Shown: piece after piece, positions 34,496-48,400 of the stretch
Numbering within the stretch: position 1 is the first letter of the stretch
Layout of the letters: every line of letters begins with the position of its first letter
Position numbers and translations under genes: made by a program
Origin: Sesamum alatum
Taxonomy: Eukaryota; Streptophyta; Magnoliopsida; Lamiales; Pedaliaceae
NCBI GenBank assembly: GCA_034509735.1
Contig: JACGWO010000005.1
Coordinates: 39,338,479 to 39,402,478, forward strand
DNA length: 64,000 nucleotides
Reading direction: 5' to 3'
Notes under the pieces: generated by a model
Database searches by the model: none
Told to the model about the DNA's origin: nothing
What the model saw: the letters and a program-made list of their open reading frames with translations, nothing else

Positions 34496-35883
34496 CTAAA
34501 TAAGTCCATGCACCAACTTCCCTTCATAGAAGTTCTTAATGTCATCAGCCAGACTCAGAACATCAACCAACTCCTCCATTTCTTGCATGAGTTTTTCTTG
34601 CAACCTTTTAACAGAAGCCATGCAAGTTTCCAGCTCCTTTTCGGACGTTTTCACGGTTTTCTTCTTTTCATCGATCATTAGTATGGTTCTTGCTTCGACA
34701 TCCTTGGAAGTCGAAACACCCTCAACTAGCTGTCTGGCCTTGGATATCTGATTGAGCTGTTGACGAAGCCATCCGACGTCCACATTTACAAGTTCCAGGG
34801 CTCCAATTTGTCCGAGCATGGATCGCAGCTCCAACGGCGTCAACTGCATCAGTTTTGAAACTTCCAGCCGCTTGTAAATGCTGCAAACCAACTCCAGGAG
34901 GCACGAACGTGATTCCATTGAAAACGTGTTGTTTTTAGCAATGTCCCCATACTTTGCGAATATGGCCTTAACGAGAGGCATGATCTCGTTTTTCACTTTG
35001 TACCCCTCGACATCAACAAATGGATTCTCAACTTGGACTACGACCTTATGACTTGATGGAATAGTAGGATGCTCACTGGTTTGGGCATTTTTGTCGGCAA
35101 TATGCTCAACCCCCTGCGGTAAGATGTTGGAGACAATGTTAGCCTCCGTTTCACAGAGGTTGTTGTTGTCGACCATAATTTCGTCCGAGCAGGGCGGAGT
35201 TGCTTCAAGGAGATCTGAGGTGAACTTCTCCAACTCCAGTATGTTCTTAGAGGCAGTCGGCCGGTTTTCTATTTCAGAAGAGATAGTCGTATCGTTTTTA
35301 GATTGAGAATGCAAGTCCTCCTGCAAGGCAAAAGAATCATAGTGCTTCGATTTATTAAATCTGATTCAATAGTTTCTGGGAAGATATCATAGAAAAATAG
35401 TTATGATCATAGAAAACATGACCAGTTGAAGAGGCACAAAGATTCGATAGTCGAAAGATAGCCTAAAACATCACCTATGTTTGTCTATATTCTTACAGAC
35501 CACAGATTATATATGTTGTAACTTATCATTATTTATCTTACACTAAAAAAATTACAAAATCAAATGTACTAAAAACTCTAAATAACACACATTGATCTCC
35601 ATCTTCCAAAAATAAAGAAAAACACCTCAGACATAAAACCGAAGAAAGGTGATAAAGGCATACTCGTTAAACGAAATCATCAACAGCCATAAAGATACCA
35701 CAAAAGCTAATTATATTGTTGCATTGGAGATCCCGACGCTAATACTTGGGCTGGAACATTGCTGGCTAGTTGCAGTCTGTTGTTGCCGAAAAGAAATTCC
35801 TTCACCAGCGACAAGGTTGGATTGACAGTTCTAGATTTGCACCTTGAATCCGTGGAAGTATCTTCTGGTGCAGATAAAGACCC
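34496..35883 (-). CDS. PEARLI-4-like (phospholipase-like) protein, 5' end not found
   Basis: Two exons are certain in frame and splice signals: 35883-35746 (46 codons) and 35320-34496 (274 aa plus stop), joined in phase 0. The second has an acidic, Ser-rich stretch and then the family core: VEGYKVKNEIMPLVKAIFAK, KYGDI, SCLLELVCSIYKRL, VDVGWLRQQLNQI. A long coiled coil follows (EKKKTVKTSEKELETCMASV onward), ending DIKNFYEGKLVHGLI. This pattern belongs to the plant PEARLI-4 family, whose biochemical role is not established despite the 'phospholipase-like' label. Upstream of 35883 the frame meets a stop and a good acceptor (ttatcag), so at least one 5' exon with the start codon is missing. It should lie in or beyond the tandem array at 36118-39374. 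Confidence 0.72.
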
Positions 35884-36117
35884 CTGATAAACCACAACCA
35901 CCAGAAGACAGACTGCTTGTATGAATCAAGCTATTCATATTACACTTCACTATAAACATTAAACAAAGTTCAAAGAATTGAATCACACACAGCTAATTGC
36001 AATAACTTCTACTTAGTCGTTTTTGCAATAACTTCTACTTTTATGATCGAAATAAGTTGTAAAGAAAGTTTAAATTTAGTGGAAGTATTTGAAAACAAGT
36101 GAAAAGCAGAAGAAAGC
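35884..36117 (-). other. Probable intron or 5' UTR of the PEARLI-4-like gene
   Basis: Sequence between the first visible exon and the tandem array. It has a short direct repeat, gcaattagct / taacttctacttagtcgttt with taacttctacttttatgatc near 36000-36050. No start codon in frame. Confidence 0.4.
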
Positions 36118-37495
36118 TGAGGTTGAAGTGCTTGGAAAAATAGCTTAATAATATTTACAATTCCACTCAATAATTCCACAAAATTCTAATATTTATAGCT
36201 GTTGCAACTTGCATACACCCCCTAAAGAAGCAGCACAAAATAATGTATACAGCCCAAAATGGTGTTCCACTAACATTTTCAGCTTTAAAGAGCAATGTGT
36301 CAAGATGTAAAAGCAACTGTTGTTAAGTTCATTAGCTATACAACTCCCAAAAAAGCTCAGAATCATAACATTTCAACAACATAACAACTGCATAATCTCA
36401 CCATAATCCCTCACACACACACACACACACATGAAACCAAGAATCCCTTTCTATTCTTCAGTCTCATGGTAAATACCTCATACTATAAACCAGGTATTTT
36501 TTCACTTCTTCTCACACATTACACACACAAACCATCTTTCACTCCTCAGACAAAGGAAGCCCAACAGAGAACACATGCAAAAAACCAAACACATACACAT
36601 TTTGAAAAATGAACCAAAAATGCAAGTTTTTTCAAGTACATACACCTAAAAGAAAATGTTTAAAAAAAACCCAAGATCTCAACACAAACACAGACACACA
36701 CACACACACACACTAGGCATGGTGAAAGATAACAGTAAGAAAAAGGGCCAGAAATACTACTGGTGGAGACGCAATATAAGGCCCTATTTGTTTAACAATA
36801 TTACCAGCATCACAGACGATGATGCTTTTTACCTTCTCTTTTTCTTCCACTTATTTGATCTTCTTGCTATCCCCTCTTTTCTTGTATATTTTCGGTGAAC
36901 TCTCTCTCTTCTTCTTTTCCATTTTTTTTGTTTAATATTTACAATTCCACTCAATAATTCCACAAAATTCTAAATTTATAGCTGTTGCAACTTGCATACA
37001 CCCCCTAAAGAAGCAACACAAAATAATGTTTACAGCCCAAAATGGTGTTCCACTAACATTTTCAGCTTTAAAGAGCAATGTGTCAAGATGTAAAAGCAAC
37101 TGTTGTTAAGTTCATTAGCTATACAACTCCCAGAAAAGCTCAGAATCATAACATTTCAACAACATAAGAACTGTATAATCTCACCATAATCCCTCACACA
37201 CACACACACACACACACATGAAACCAAGAATCCCTTTCTATCCTTCAGTATCATGGTAAATAACTCATACTATAAGCCAGGTATTTTTTCACTTCTTCTC
37301 ACACATTACACACACAAACCATCTTTCACTCCGCAGACAAAGGAAGCCCAACAGAGAACACATGCAAACAGCCAAACACATACACATTTTGAAAAATGAA
37401 CCAAAAATGCAAGTTTTTTCAAGTACATACACCTAAAAGAAAATGTTTATAAAAAAAACCCAAGATCTCAACGCACACACACACACACACACACA

Positions 37496-37759
37496 CTAGG
37501 CATGGTAAAAGATAACAGTAAGAAAAAAGGTCAGAAGTACTACTAGTGGAGAGGCAATATAAGGCCCTGTTTGTTTAACAATATTACCAGCATCACAGAT
37601 GATGATGCTTTTAACCTTCTCTTCTTCTTCCACTTGTTTGATCTTCTTGCTACCCTTCTTTTCTTGTATATTTTCGGTGAACTCTCTCTCTTCTTCTTCT
37701 CCATTCTTTTTGTTTGTTTCACTTCCATTCTTTCTTCTCTCTCTATTCAAAAGTTTCAA
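37496..37759 (-). other. Possible small tail-anchored protein frame in array unit 2
   Basis: The minus frame reads a charged segment (ENIQEKKGSKKIKQVEEEEK), then VKSIIICDAGNIVKQTGPY and a hydrophobic end IASPLVVLLTFFLTVIFYHA. The frame is also open in unit 3 (about 38439-38620), even across a 6-base insertion, but carries a one-base shift and stop in unit 1. No ATG in frame is seen upstream, since the frame runs into the GA tract, so it would need an upstream exon. Not a known family to me. Coding status is doubtful. Confidence 0.25.
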
Positions 37760-37800
<41 letters not shown>

Positions 37801-38675
37801 GGAATCAATATTTGTGCAGTGAAATTTGAGAGGAATGCAAGTCATATTAACGGTTGATGGTTGAAGTGTTTGGAAAAATAGCTTAATAATATTTACAGTT
37901 CCACTCAATAATTCCACAAAATTCTAATATTTATAGCTGTTGCAACTTGCATACACCGCCTAAAGAAACATCACAAAATAATGTATACAACCCAAAATGG
38001 TGTTCCACTAACATTTTCAGCTTTAAAGAGCAATGTGTCAAGATGTAAAAGCAACTATATTAAGTTCATTAGATATACAACCCCAGAAAAGCTCAGAATC
38101 ATAACATTTCAACAACATAACAATTGCATAATCTCACCATAATCCCTCACACACACACACACGAAACCAAGAATCTCTCTCTATCCTTCAATCTCATGGT
38201 AAATACCTCATACTATAAGTCAGGTATTTTTTCACTTCATCCCACACATTACACACACAAACCATCTTTCACTCCGCAGACAAAGGAAGCCCAACAGAGA
38301 ACACACATGCAAACAGCCAAGCACATACACATTTTGAAAAATGAACCAAAAATGCAAGTTTTTTAAAGTACATACACCTAAAAGAAAATGTTCAAAAAAA
38401 CAACCCAAGATCTCAACACACACACATACACACTATGCATGGTGAAAGATAACAGTAAGAAAAAGGGTCAGATGCACTACTGGTGGAGACGCAATATAAG
38501 GCCCTGTTTGTTTAACAATATTACTAGCATCACAGATGATGATGCTTTTCACCTTCTCTTCTTCTTCCACTTGTTTGATCTTCTTGCTCCCCCCCTCCCT
38601 CTTTTCTTGTAAATTTTCAATGAACTCTCTATCTTCTTCTTCTCCATTCTTTTTGTTTGTTTCTTTTCCATTCTT

Positions 38676-38681
<6 letters not shown>

Positions 38682-38738
<57 letters not shown>
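38682..38738. repeat. (CT)n microsatellite of array unit 3
   Basis: About 28 CT repeats, the longest of the three such tracts in the array. The others are at about 37767-37798 and 39188-39228, so length varies strongly between otherwise similar units. Confidence 0.9.
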
Positions 38739-38739
<1 letters not shown>

Positions 38740-39184
38740 AATCAATATTTGTGCAGTGAAATTTGAGAAGAATGCAAGTCACATTAACTGCTGATGGTTG
38801 AAGTGTTTGGAAAAATAACTTAATAATATTTACAGTTCCACTCAATAATTCCACAAAATTCTAATATTTATAGTTGTTGCAACTTGCATACACCTCCTAA
38901 AGAAGCACCACAAAATATGTATACAGCCCAAAATGGTATTCCACTAACATTTTCAGCTTTAAAGAGCAATGTGTCAAGATGTAAAAGCAACTGTTGTTAA
39001 GTTCATTAGCTATACAACTCCAGAAAAGCTCAGAATCATAACATTTCAACAACATAACAATTGCATAATATCACCATAATCCCTCACACACGCACACACA
39101 TATTTTCGGTGAACTCTCTCTCTTCTTCTTCTCCATTCTTTTTCTTTGTTTCTTTTCCATTCTTTCTTCTCTTCTATTCAAAAG

Positions 39185-39230
<46 letters not shown>

Positions 39231-39374
39231 GAATCAATATTTGTTCAGTGAAATTTGAGAGGAATGCAAGTCACATTAACGGCTGATGGTTGAAGTGTTT
39301 GGAAAAATAGCTTAATAATATTTACAATTCCACTCAATAGTTCCACAAAATTCTAATATTTATAGATGTTGCAA

Positions 39375-42003
39375 CAAAAGAGTGAGGAAAAAAATAATAA
39401 AATAATCTAAGGAATAAAAAATGGCAAACAAAAAAAATGTAAGAGAAAAAAATGATGATCTTCAATTATATAAAAATATAGATAGTAATTTGATTAATGA
39501 CATGTATATCAATATAATTGTCGTGAAATACATTGAACCTCTTGAATTTTCCAAATAAAAGAACGCCCGAATGAAATAAGAGGTTTTATATACCTCATTC
39601 TTCAATAATTTAGTAATATATTTATTTTCTTATTTATGTTCTAATTTTAGAAGTTTTTTTTATAAATATTTTTGCTCTATTTTTTTTTCAAACTTTTTCC
39701 TCCAACAACTTATTTATTCAAATGCTTTTTAGTTTTTAAAAACTCAATAAGTTCATTAAATTCACAATAATTTTGTTAATATTTTATTAATCAAGTTATT
39801 ATCTAAATTATTGTCTAACGACAAACTATTCCAATTAACACGGCTATATTTTTCTAAGTTTAAAATTAGAAGGACCAAATTGTAACTAAAAATGAAAAAA
39901 ATGATAAATAATTTTCTCAAGAAAAACAAAATTATAAGGGTCATATGGGAAAGTTACCCATTGAAAGAACTAATTTAAAATAAGTTGAAAAGACAGAAAC
40001 TATTTTGAAATTGAAATTAAAAGTGGGGACTAAAATGAATTTTACCCATACTACTATAGCTTTTGTAAAAGAGTACTATACTTATTAAAATGTTTTTTTT
40101 TTAATAAAAAAAATCAATAAGAGTAAGCTAGTAATTTTTACTTCACCATTTAAGGACTATATAATTATTTTTTATTTAAAAAGGGCATTTGTAATTGTTC
40201 AAAATAAGAGAGAATATTCGGAATTATGTCAAAGTTGATAATTTACCCCTTGTAGTATGATCCGACTACATTTTAGTTTATATTTGTGTATTTAAATAAA
40301 AATTTTGGTACGATCGCCCCCAAAATTTAACATAATTATAAATATATTTTCATTATTTGAAAAATTATAAAAATTTCCTAATTTTAACATTTGTCTAATA
40401 GCAAACCCATTTCATCAGCCTCCGTTAATTTTTCATTCATTTTTGTGGTAAACTGACCAAAATGTACTTTCGAACTATAAATTATAATTCTAGATATTTT
40501 TTAAAAAATTCGAAAATATTTTTATAAACTAATAAGCACTATAAGATTATTAATGTTGCCCACTTTCAGATTTTTTATATTTTCCAAATATTTTTTTTAA
40601 AAGGAAAAAATCAGCAAGAATAAAGTAGTATTGCCCACCTCATCGTCCAGGGGCTACATAATTATTTTTTATTTGAGGTTATATTTGTAATTTCCCACAA
40701 TTAAGAAAAATTTTAAGAAAGATGACTGCAATTTATCCTAATTATTTAAAGAAAAAAACGTCATCAAATGCCTATATTTCAACGCCTAAAATTAAACGTG
40801 TGAAGACAAATCCTTTAATTTGCAAATTTACAGATGTTAGATTATGCATATTCAAAATATGGAAGTAGTATCTATTAATATATATGTTCCAAGAAAGTCT
40901 TTTCACCAAATACATCAATTTTGACTGAATTCTAGTTTTCTAGAATTTTAAGTTTTCTTCATTATATCAAATTATGCTAATTAATTGTTTCATATTTATA
41001 ATAAATATTAAAGATTAGTAAATAATCTTACACTTCCCATAATTTTCACATTCCAAGATTCCTCAATTTCATACTTGTATTATTTACTTTCCAAAATTTA
41101 TGCATTGTTAAAATATTTATGGTAAATAAAAATGTTTAATAGAGAAGAATCATGTATTTTCTATAAAGAAGCACGCCACTATATATTACTCTTTCCTCAT
41201 TTTTCAAATTTTAAAATTGATAAATTTTGATTAATGCTTTTTCATTATATTTGGTTCATTTCATATATATATAAATTACTTTATTCCATACTTTGTTGTT
41301 CTGGGAGATGATTTTGATATACAGAACGTCTCTTCATTTATTATTTTGTACCATACAACAAATAGATCACATGTTTTGTGCATTGTAAATATGCTTATGA
41401 ACACCTTATAAGCAATTATAATTTCACTTCTTTACTAACATTAGTAATTTAACTATTTAGAATTTGGAACCAGACTCCCTTGCAAACCACAATTTGATTT
41501 GAAAATGATCTACAGAAAAAATCAAAACCGCACCATGATCAACGCTACGCGACCCAAAACACATACCCGATTATTTAGAGCCATTTCGTCGGGCCCGGCC
41601 CCAAAACACATACCCGATTATTTAGAGCCATTTCGTCGGGCCCAAAACCGGTCCCTACGTAACCCGCCCCAATTGCCATCCCTATTCTGACTATCATCAT
41701 TGTAATTCGATCATTTCAACAAAGAATCCTTCAACCTGAAATACCAATTTGACAAGAACTGGAATGGTCCATACCATAGGCAACCAACTGCCTCATGTCA
41801 AGTGAAGTTTTGACAAAATTCTGAAAACTCCAGCAGCTCTATATGTGATTCAAACTGATGTTGAACATGTCGAAATCGGGCAATTTTCACATAAATGGAA
41901 AAACCTTGATGATGTAATAATACTTGGAAGAAATTTATTTGTATGGCGACATCCAGTCAAAATTTTATATAAAATAGCATTTATACATATCACAACTAAT
42001 TGG
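39375..42003. other. Intergenic region, very AT-rich
   Basis: No gene is seen. Part of 40230-40740 matches the repeat near 720-1020 (gtggtaaactgaccaaaatg, then tataaattataa). A 47-bp tandem repeat is listed separately. Confidence 0.5.
41553..41644 (+). repeat. Two-copy 47-bp tandem repeat
   Basis: The unit ccaaaacacatacccgatta then tttagagccatttcgtcggg and ccc occurs at 41554 and again at 41601 without a mismatch in the main part. It is GC-rich against an AT-rich background. Confidence 0.9.
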
Positions 42004-42473
42004 TTAAATCAAATAAGAAGTACAACATGCCCTTGAGGTTGGATAAACTACTATTGCTGTGGTAGTTGTAAGCTGAGAGAGGCTGTAGGATGAGTCATTT
42101 TCGACTATGGATTCGCAATCAGAGCCAAAGAACCTCTTGTCCAGCACCACACCAGAAAGCAAGAAATTACAAAGTCCAACTGCGAAAACAAAAGCGGATG
42201 AAACGTATACACATTTGCAATATATATAATATTGCATACCAGTAAGGTGGACGTCGGCCTCGGGCAAAAAGAAAATTTCTGGTCTCAGATTTAACATGCA
42301 ACTCATATCATCCTGCAATTTCATCAAACTTGCAACTCTGTATTCCAGGACAAAATAGTTTCTCCTTTCTTTCGTCACATTTTAAGCCGCAACTTTGATA
42401 TTTTACTCGAATCACCTGGATATGCTAACCTCTTATGAAGAAGTTAGCGATGTGCGAGATCCAAATGCATCGA
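42004..42473 (-). other. NAA15 3' UTR region
   Basis: Downstream of the NAA15 stop at 42474. A 124-codon minus frame here (stop at 42004) has no homology I recognise and most likely reflects 3' UTR sequence, perhaps with an untranslated intron (a gtatgc-type donor near 42236). Confidence 0.4.
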
Positions 42474-45400
42474 CTATTGGATGACAAGGTCCTTGAGCGC
42501 CTCCAACTTTTCTACATTTCCATTGGATGATAAAGGCAATGAACTCTCATTGTTTGGGCTGCCGTTTTCATGTAGTTTGTGCATTGGGTGGTAAGATGAA
42601 TTTGTGACAGCAGAGCTGCCGCTGCCCTCAAAATATACTGAGAAAGGGAAGTATTCAGCACAACGAACCTTCCATCCTGCAAAAGAATAACAAATTCAGG
42701 CTACCCACTAATGAATCGCAGACACGACTTGAATCTTCTTTATTTCACAAAGACTCATTATTTGCAATGCCACTTGACCATAAAAAGCTCAAATTAAATT
42801 GCCACATCCGTCAAGTGATTCAAGTCTGAAGGAGTGAAGGGCACGAGCAACGCAATGAGATTGGAAGCATGTAGTTGATAACCAAATTACTTGTGAGCAT
42901 GACATTGTTTGGGATCAAATCGAGAGCAACTTCTCAACTAGGGAATACAAAACAAAATAAATACGAGGAGACATTTAAAACATAAAGAACCTAAATCAGA
43001 ACCAGAAAGAGAATGCACAAACCCAAAGGTAGCAGGGATACCACACCATTTAGATATAAAGACAGGTTCAAGAACTCCAATTGAACAGTATGTTCTAAAT
43101 TTAGAGACCATAGCGATTTTTTAAAGAAAACCAGGCTTTCCACTTACTTCAAAACCAAGGGTCAGCGAGAGTCAACCTCGCACCTATCAGCATTGTTGTT
43201 CTCAAAACCCAGCAAAATCATCTGGCTTTCCACCTTTTGTGGTTAAAATGTTTCCCTCATAGGAAAAAGGTAGGTTTCTGAATCCTATTATACTCCCCAT
43301 TTAATACATAGCAAATTCTATTTGTTTGTTACAGGTTTAGGCTGTGCGCCTGTCCTGGCCCCGCTGCAATAACCCCATGGGCTGTTGGGGGATGCCTCTA
43401 CTACTACATCCACTGAGTGGAGTAGTTTCAAGATAATAACAAGAAATGTATGAGCCACATCAGCATTCATTGTACTTTCAGATTCATGTCAAATCATTCC
43501 ACATGATTTTTGGTTCTAGAGACAGACATGAAGATGCAGAGAAAGCACCGACCGGTATCTCTTTTCGCAAATTAACAAGTATCATAATCAACATTAAAAG
43601 CAACATAAAAGCACGGAGGTAAAGAAAAGACTTACTTAATGCAGCATCATGGTCAGCCAAAATAGTCCCTAGGAGCTTGTGGACTGCAACGCAATCCTTG
43701 AGCCTCCATTTTTTGACTGGCCCAAGTGCTCCATCTCTGAGGAAAAAACATAAATTCACTGCCACAAGAAAACCTATCAACACTATGGAAAATAAGTTTT
43801 AGTGAGTAGCATACGAGGAAACCAGGTCGTTAGATGATTCTTCTATCAAGTTGATAGCCTCTTTTTTCTTGTTTGGTTCCATAACAAAAATCATTTCTGC
43901 TACTGCAGCTCTGTGTGTCAATGAATCTGCCAAGAAGAAACAAACACCAATAAATACAGGACAAGAATGTGCAAAACAATATATACAAAGAAGCACCAAG
44001 ATTGTTACCTCTATGTTTCTCTAGGAAAAGAGTGTTTGCCTCAATGAGAGATTTCCCTTGCAACTGACTACAAAAGCGAAAGGAGGATAATAAGCACACA
44101 ATACGTCTTGAAACTTCAGAGCACTAACAACACAGAAAACTTATCCAAATATCAACCACATAGGAAAAAGACTCCCCAAGAAACACAAGACAAATGTAAA
44201 CAATAAGATAAAATGAAAAGATCAAAGATCCAAGAGTACCTGAATGTAGGACGCTCAGCTTCTAAGACACCCCAGATGAGTTTTTCAGCATCAGTTACTG
44301 GAGCAAGCATGGATCCCACTTTATGGAAGAACTTTATCTGCAAGACGGGAATTTTATTTCTAACAAACAGTAACTGGTGTTCTTTATGACCATAATGAAA
44401 ATTGGGTACCAAAAATCTAGAAAATACATAAAACACACTGCAATAGGAATATGCCTCCACTTATGCATGACATTTATGAGGTAGATACTAAACAATACTA
44501 ATCAACCATACCAAGCAACGGTGTGTGTCTGGGTTATCAGCATCCAATCGGACCATATGCTTAACCGCCTGCAGTAGACAAAAACAGGATCTCATTCTAT
44601 CTCTTCATTGTGTCCACAACTAAAAGAGACCACGTTTTTAGATAGCAAAACCAGCAAGAAAAGAAGTCACAAGGGGGTGCTACAAAGGTATGCACAAAGA
44701 ACAGGAGAAAATCGCTCAGAACAACCTAGATCTTGCATGACTGGATATTCATTTCTATATTGTGCAGTTTGTATATAATCTAATCTAAAGAAAATTTCTT
44801 AGGCGAAGAGAAGTCATTGTTTCATTTTAAATATTTAGTTAGCCAATTAATATCACTTCAAGCTGTAATGATGAAAATATGTAATGATTAGCTGACTGGA
44901 GCAAAATGCAGGAGATAGAATAAAAATGAGTTAGTCCAGCACTTATCAGCATAAGAAATCACCTGCAATGCAAGTAAGATTTTCTGTTTTCTCATGTTAA
45001 CTTCAAAGGAAAGCAAGTGAGTCTCTAAGGAATCAGAAGAGTGCTTCTGGAGTAGCTTCAAGTACTTTGTAGCTTCTGCCAAAGGATCTTCCACCTACAA
45101 ATAAATACTACAGTGTCAAATGTAGCTTGTATCACATTAATGAAGAGTATATTCTTCAAATTTTACATTAATGCTGAAGACGGCTTCAAAAGGATGAACT
45201 AGGGTCAAATCTAAATGGAGTGGGGAGTAAAGTCACTGCATAACAAGATTATAAGCCAAAATTTAAGCAATCAACTATTCCAATGATAATGTCGCAGATA
45301 CCTGCACTAACTTCTCTCCATGTGGATCCAGATCTACTGGCTTTATTGGACGTTTTCCGGATCTTGAAACAGCACTAGCATTTGCTTCTTCCTTTACTTC

Positions 45401-48400
45401 GGCTTCCTGCATAATCCAACAATTTAGTACGAAACCACTGGAAATAAATTCTATGGAAAAAGATTAGACAGCAAAGTAGTTACTTTCTTAGCTCGGGCTT
45501 CAGCTTTCCTCTGCTTTTGCCTCAATTTCTTTTTCTGAGAAGGAGGCAACTTTGACATCTCTTCATCTTCTTCTGCAGATGACTTTGAAGGAGAATCATA
45601 CAGTTTCAGGTAGCATCTGCGTATGAAAAAATGTCATAAATGCACTAAAGGAGAAGCAGAAATTAACAGTTGCTACTGATTGTTTAGTCCGTCAGCAGGC
45701 AAATTAGTGGTACATTCCATATGATCCAAGTTACAAGAAGCAAATCCGAGCAGATGACATCAGAAGTCAGAACTGGGTCTAAAATGTTCAAAGTCTCATT
45801 GCTAAAGCAAAAATAGAGAACATTACTTTATGGCCCCAGCAGCTGCTTTGCGGAAATAAGAATACGAATGAAGGCGGTCTTGAAATTTCAGCATTTCGAC
45901 ATAAGTTCGAAGAGTCATTTTTCTTAAGCAGTAGGAGTGGAAGTCAAATTGGTCCTCAGTAATGTCAGCATAATGCTTTTCCACAGCCAAGAATTTCTTC
46001 AAAGCCCGTCCAAGGTCACCTTGGCGCAGATAACTTTCTCCAGATGCTAGTTCATACCTTAAAACCATCGACAGTAAAAACTGATTTAACAGAAACATGC
46101 CTATGCTTTGAAGAAGTTATCAATTCAGTAACTTGAGAAAAACATACACACCACATGCACTGCATATCATGAAGGTTATTGTGCTGCTCTCCATCTTTTG
46201 TGAATAAAACTGCCGTCTTTTCTGCCAAAGCAACCTAGAACAAATATATATGACATGAGTGCATAATCAAAGGTAAGAAAAAGAACATGAAACTAATCAT
46301 ATTTAAGGTACAAAGATGGCGGGAAGAAGGACAAAATTACACCAAACCTGATCGGCTTGCAGCATACGTTTGACACATTCACTATTCACATATCGATCAG
46401 CAAGATCCATACATCTAGCTTCATCAGCCAAAGCAGCAGCCGCTACTGGGTCACCAGCATGCTTTAATATCCGGCTCTGTAAGGACCACATCAGTATGCT
46501 TTAGCAATACCACCAGATGAGTGCGCAAATAACTATTGTAGGCTCTCTAACCTTGGACAATTAAGTGACTTCAACAATATGGGACCAGAAATGAGGAATG
46601 AGGAAGTAAATAAATAGCAACACAAAACTAAACCTCAGGCCAAGTGGCTAGAAGAAATAAACTATGAAAATTTTCAACAATACAACTCACACGGGCTTGA
46701 AAACTAGCAAAATATGAAGCTTACATACAACAGAAGCATAAAACTATACCTGCACGTGCAGAGAGACAGAGATGGGACACAACTGAGATACCTTAAGAAG
46801 TTCTATCAGGCGCATATGTAAGAGAAGGAGAGACGGAACACAACAGAAAGATGTGTCTGAAATTTCTATGGATGGAATGCGTTATCAATATCACGAAGCA
46901 TAGAGGTAAACAATTAATGGATTTGAACGAGCATATAACTGTATCCAGTATGGTCAAACCAATCACGATCCTGCCCCCTTTCTTTGTCGGTAAGTTATTC
47001 CAGTGAAACATTGAAATATAGATTGAAGAGCATATTCGTACATACTACTCAATCATCATGTCTCGTGTTAAGTTTTACTCTGCATTGACCATAATTTTAT
47101 TATTTCCTGCAACTCATCCTATATCCAGATATCAGAAAATTCTGACATAAATCTCAGTTCAATAAAAGTTCAGAACCACTAGTTGAACCGGTCTGCCATA
47201 TCGTGACCAATCACAGAAACATTACTTCAGTTGAGCAAGTTTAATTTCTACCACATAGACGTAGTATTCACTCTACCACAAAAGCAATGATGGAAACCCC
47301 CAAAGGGAAAAAAATTAATCGAAATATATATACATAGGATGGGATGGGGGGTAGCGGGGATGGAGAGTACACATTCTCTCCGGAGCTCACAGATAAACAA
47401 CCTTTTAAGGGAAAATCCTACTATAAAAGAGACATTACAATTCTATCAAGTAAACGGTACTTTGTGAAAGACCCTTTTTTCAATTGGAAATTGTTCTTAA
47501 TTTAATTACCTTCACTGAGTACAAATCAATGACAGTTGGAGTGTGTTCTATGGCCTCATCAATTTTTCTGAGAGCAACATCATACTGACCACGTCTGTCA
47601 TAATGCTGTAAAAAAGAAACTTCTTAGCAAAAACAAATGAAGCTTGTTAACATACTCGACAACAAATGTATGTGGAACTAGCAAGCAGAGGCCTAAGGGA
47701 ATATGAAGAAACACAAACCTGAGCCAAATAAAACAAAGTCCACATAAGCGTTGAAGGAGGCTCCTTGTCAACCCTGAAGACAGCCAAATCTCTACAATAA
47801 GTGGCGCAACATGAAGAAGAAGGATGATATAGTTTAAGGCAAAATCAGACTTCCCACACAAAGATCATGTCCCATTCATCTCATTTAATGTATATCACCC
47901 ATTTGGAGCAATGGCAACGCAAAACAGATTCTTAGCCAACCAAGACAATAAGGTGAACAAGAAAATACTTGCCAGCATTCATAAACACAAAAAGATAACT
48001 GAACAGTTCAATTTGTTCAAATAGGTCAGGTAAATACCAGACGAGGCGCTTTGAAAGAATCATGTCTTAGGAATAAAAGCTGATAAACATGTTGAAAATT
48101 GGTGGTTTTCCTAGCTATATAGAGTCTGGTAGTATCATTGTCAACTAGTCAAAACAATGTTATCCTTGAGAACCAATTAAACCACATAGATGGGACCTTT
48201 CGAGAACAGGTGGCCGGAATTGAAAATAATTCCTTTAAGTATATTCCAACTTGTTGACTTACTAGCAAAACTAGAGAACAAAATACCATTCAGTTACATG
48301 TCTGGAATAAAGATGAAAGGAGGCCAGAACAACAAAAGCACACATTGTAACACAACAATCATTATATAAGAATGTAGACAAGTTAAAATTACCTCCCAGG

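Larger units (their letters stand above)
36118..39374. repeat. Tandem array of about 0.8-0.93 kb units with (CA)n and (CT)n tracts
   Basis: Units begin near 36118, 36930, 37857, 38790 and 39286 (last one partial), each opening with gaagtgtttggaaaaatagc and ttaataatatttac. In order, a full unit has a first (CA)n, the segment gaaaccaagaatccc, a second (CA)n followed by catggtgaaagataacagta, a core with aatataaggccctgtttgtt, a (CT)n tract of variable length, and ttgtgcagtgaaatttgaga. The first unit lacks the (CT)n end and the fourth lacks the middle, with breaks at repeat tracts. The array directly precedes the PEARLI-4-like gene on its promoter side. Confidence 0.9.

Noticed and set aside
36412..37496. 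CRISPR-like impression from regularly spaced CA tracts
   Set aside because: Plant nuclear DNA; the spacing comes from long tandem units with microsatellites, not short repeats with unique spacers.
37571..39258. Plus-strand frames ending in long LSLSLS runs
   Set aside because: Products of the (CT)n tracts in the tandem array; not conserved as proteins.
42004..42378. 124-codon minus frame after the NAA15 stop
   Set aside because: No family match, starts at a common codon within 3' UTR, and NAA15 is already complete.
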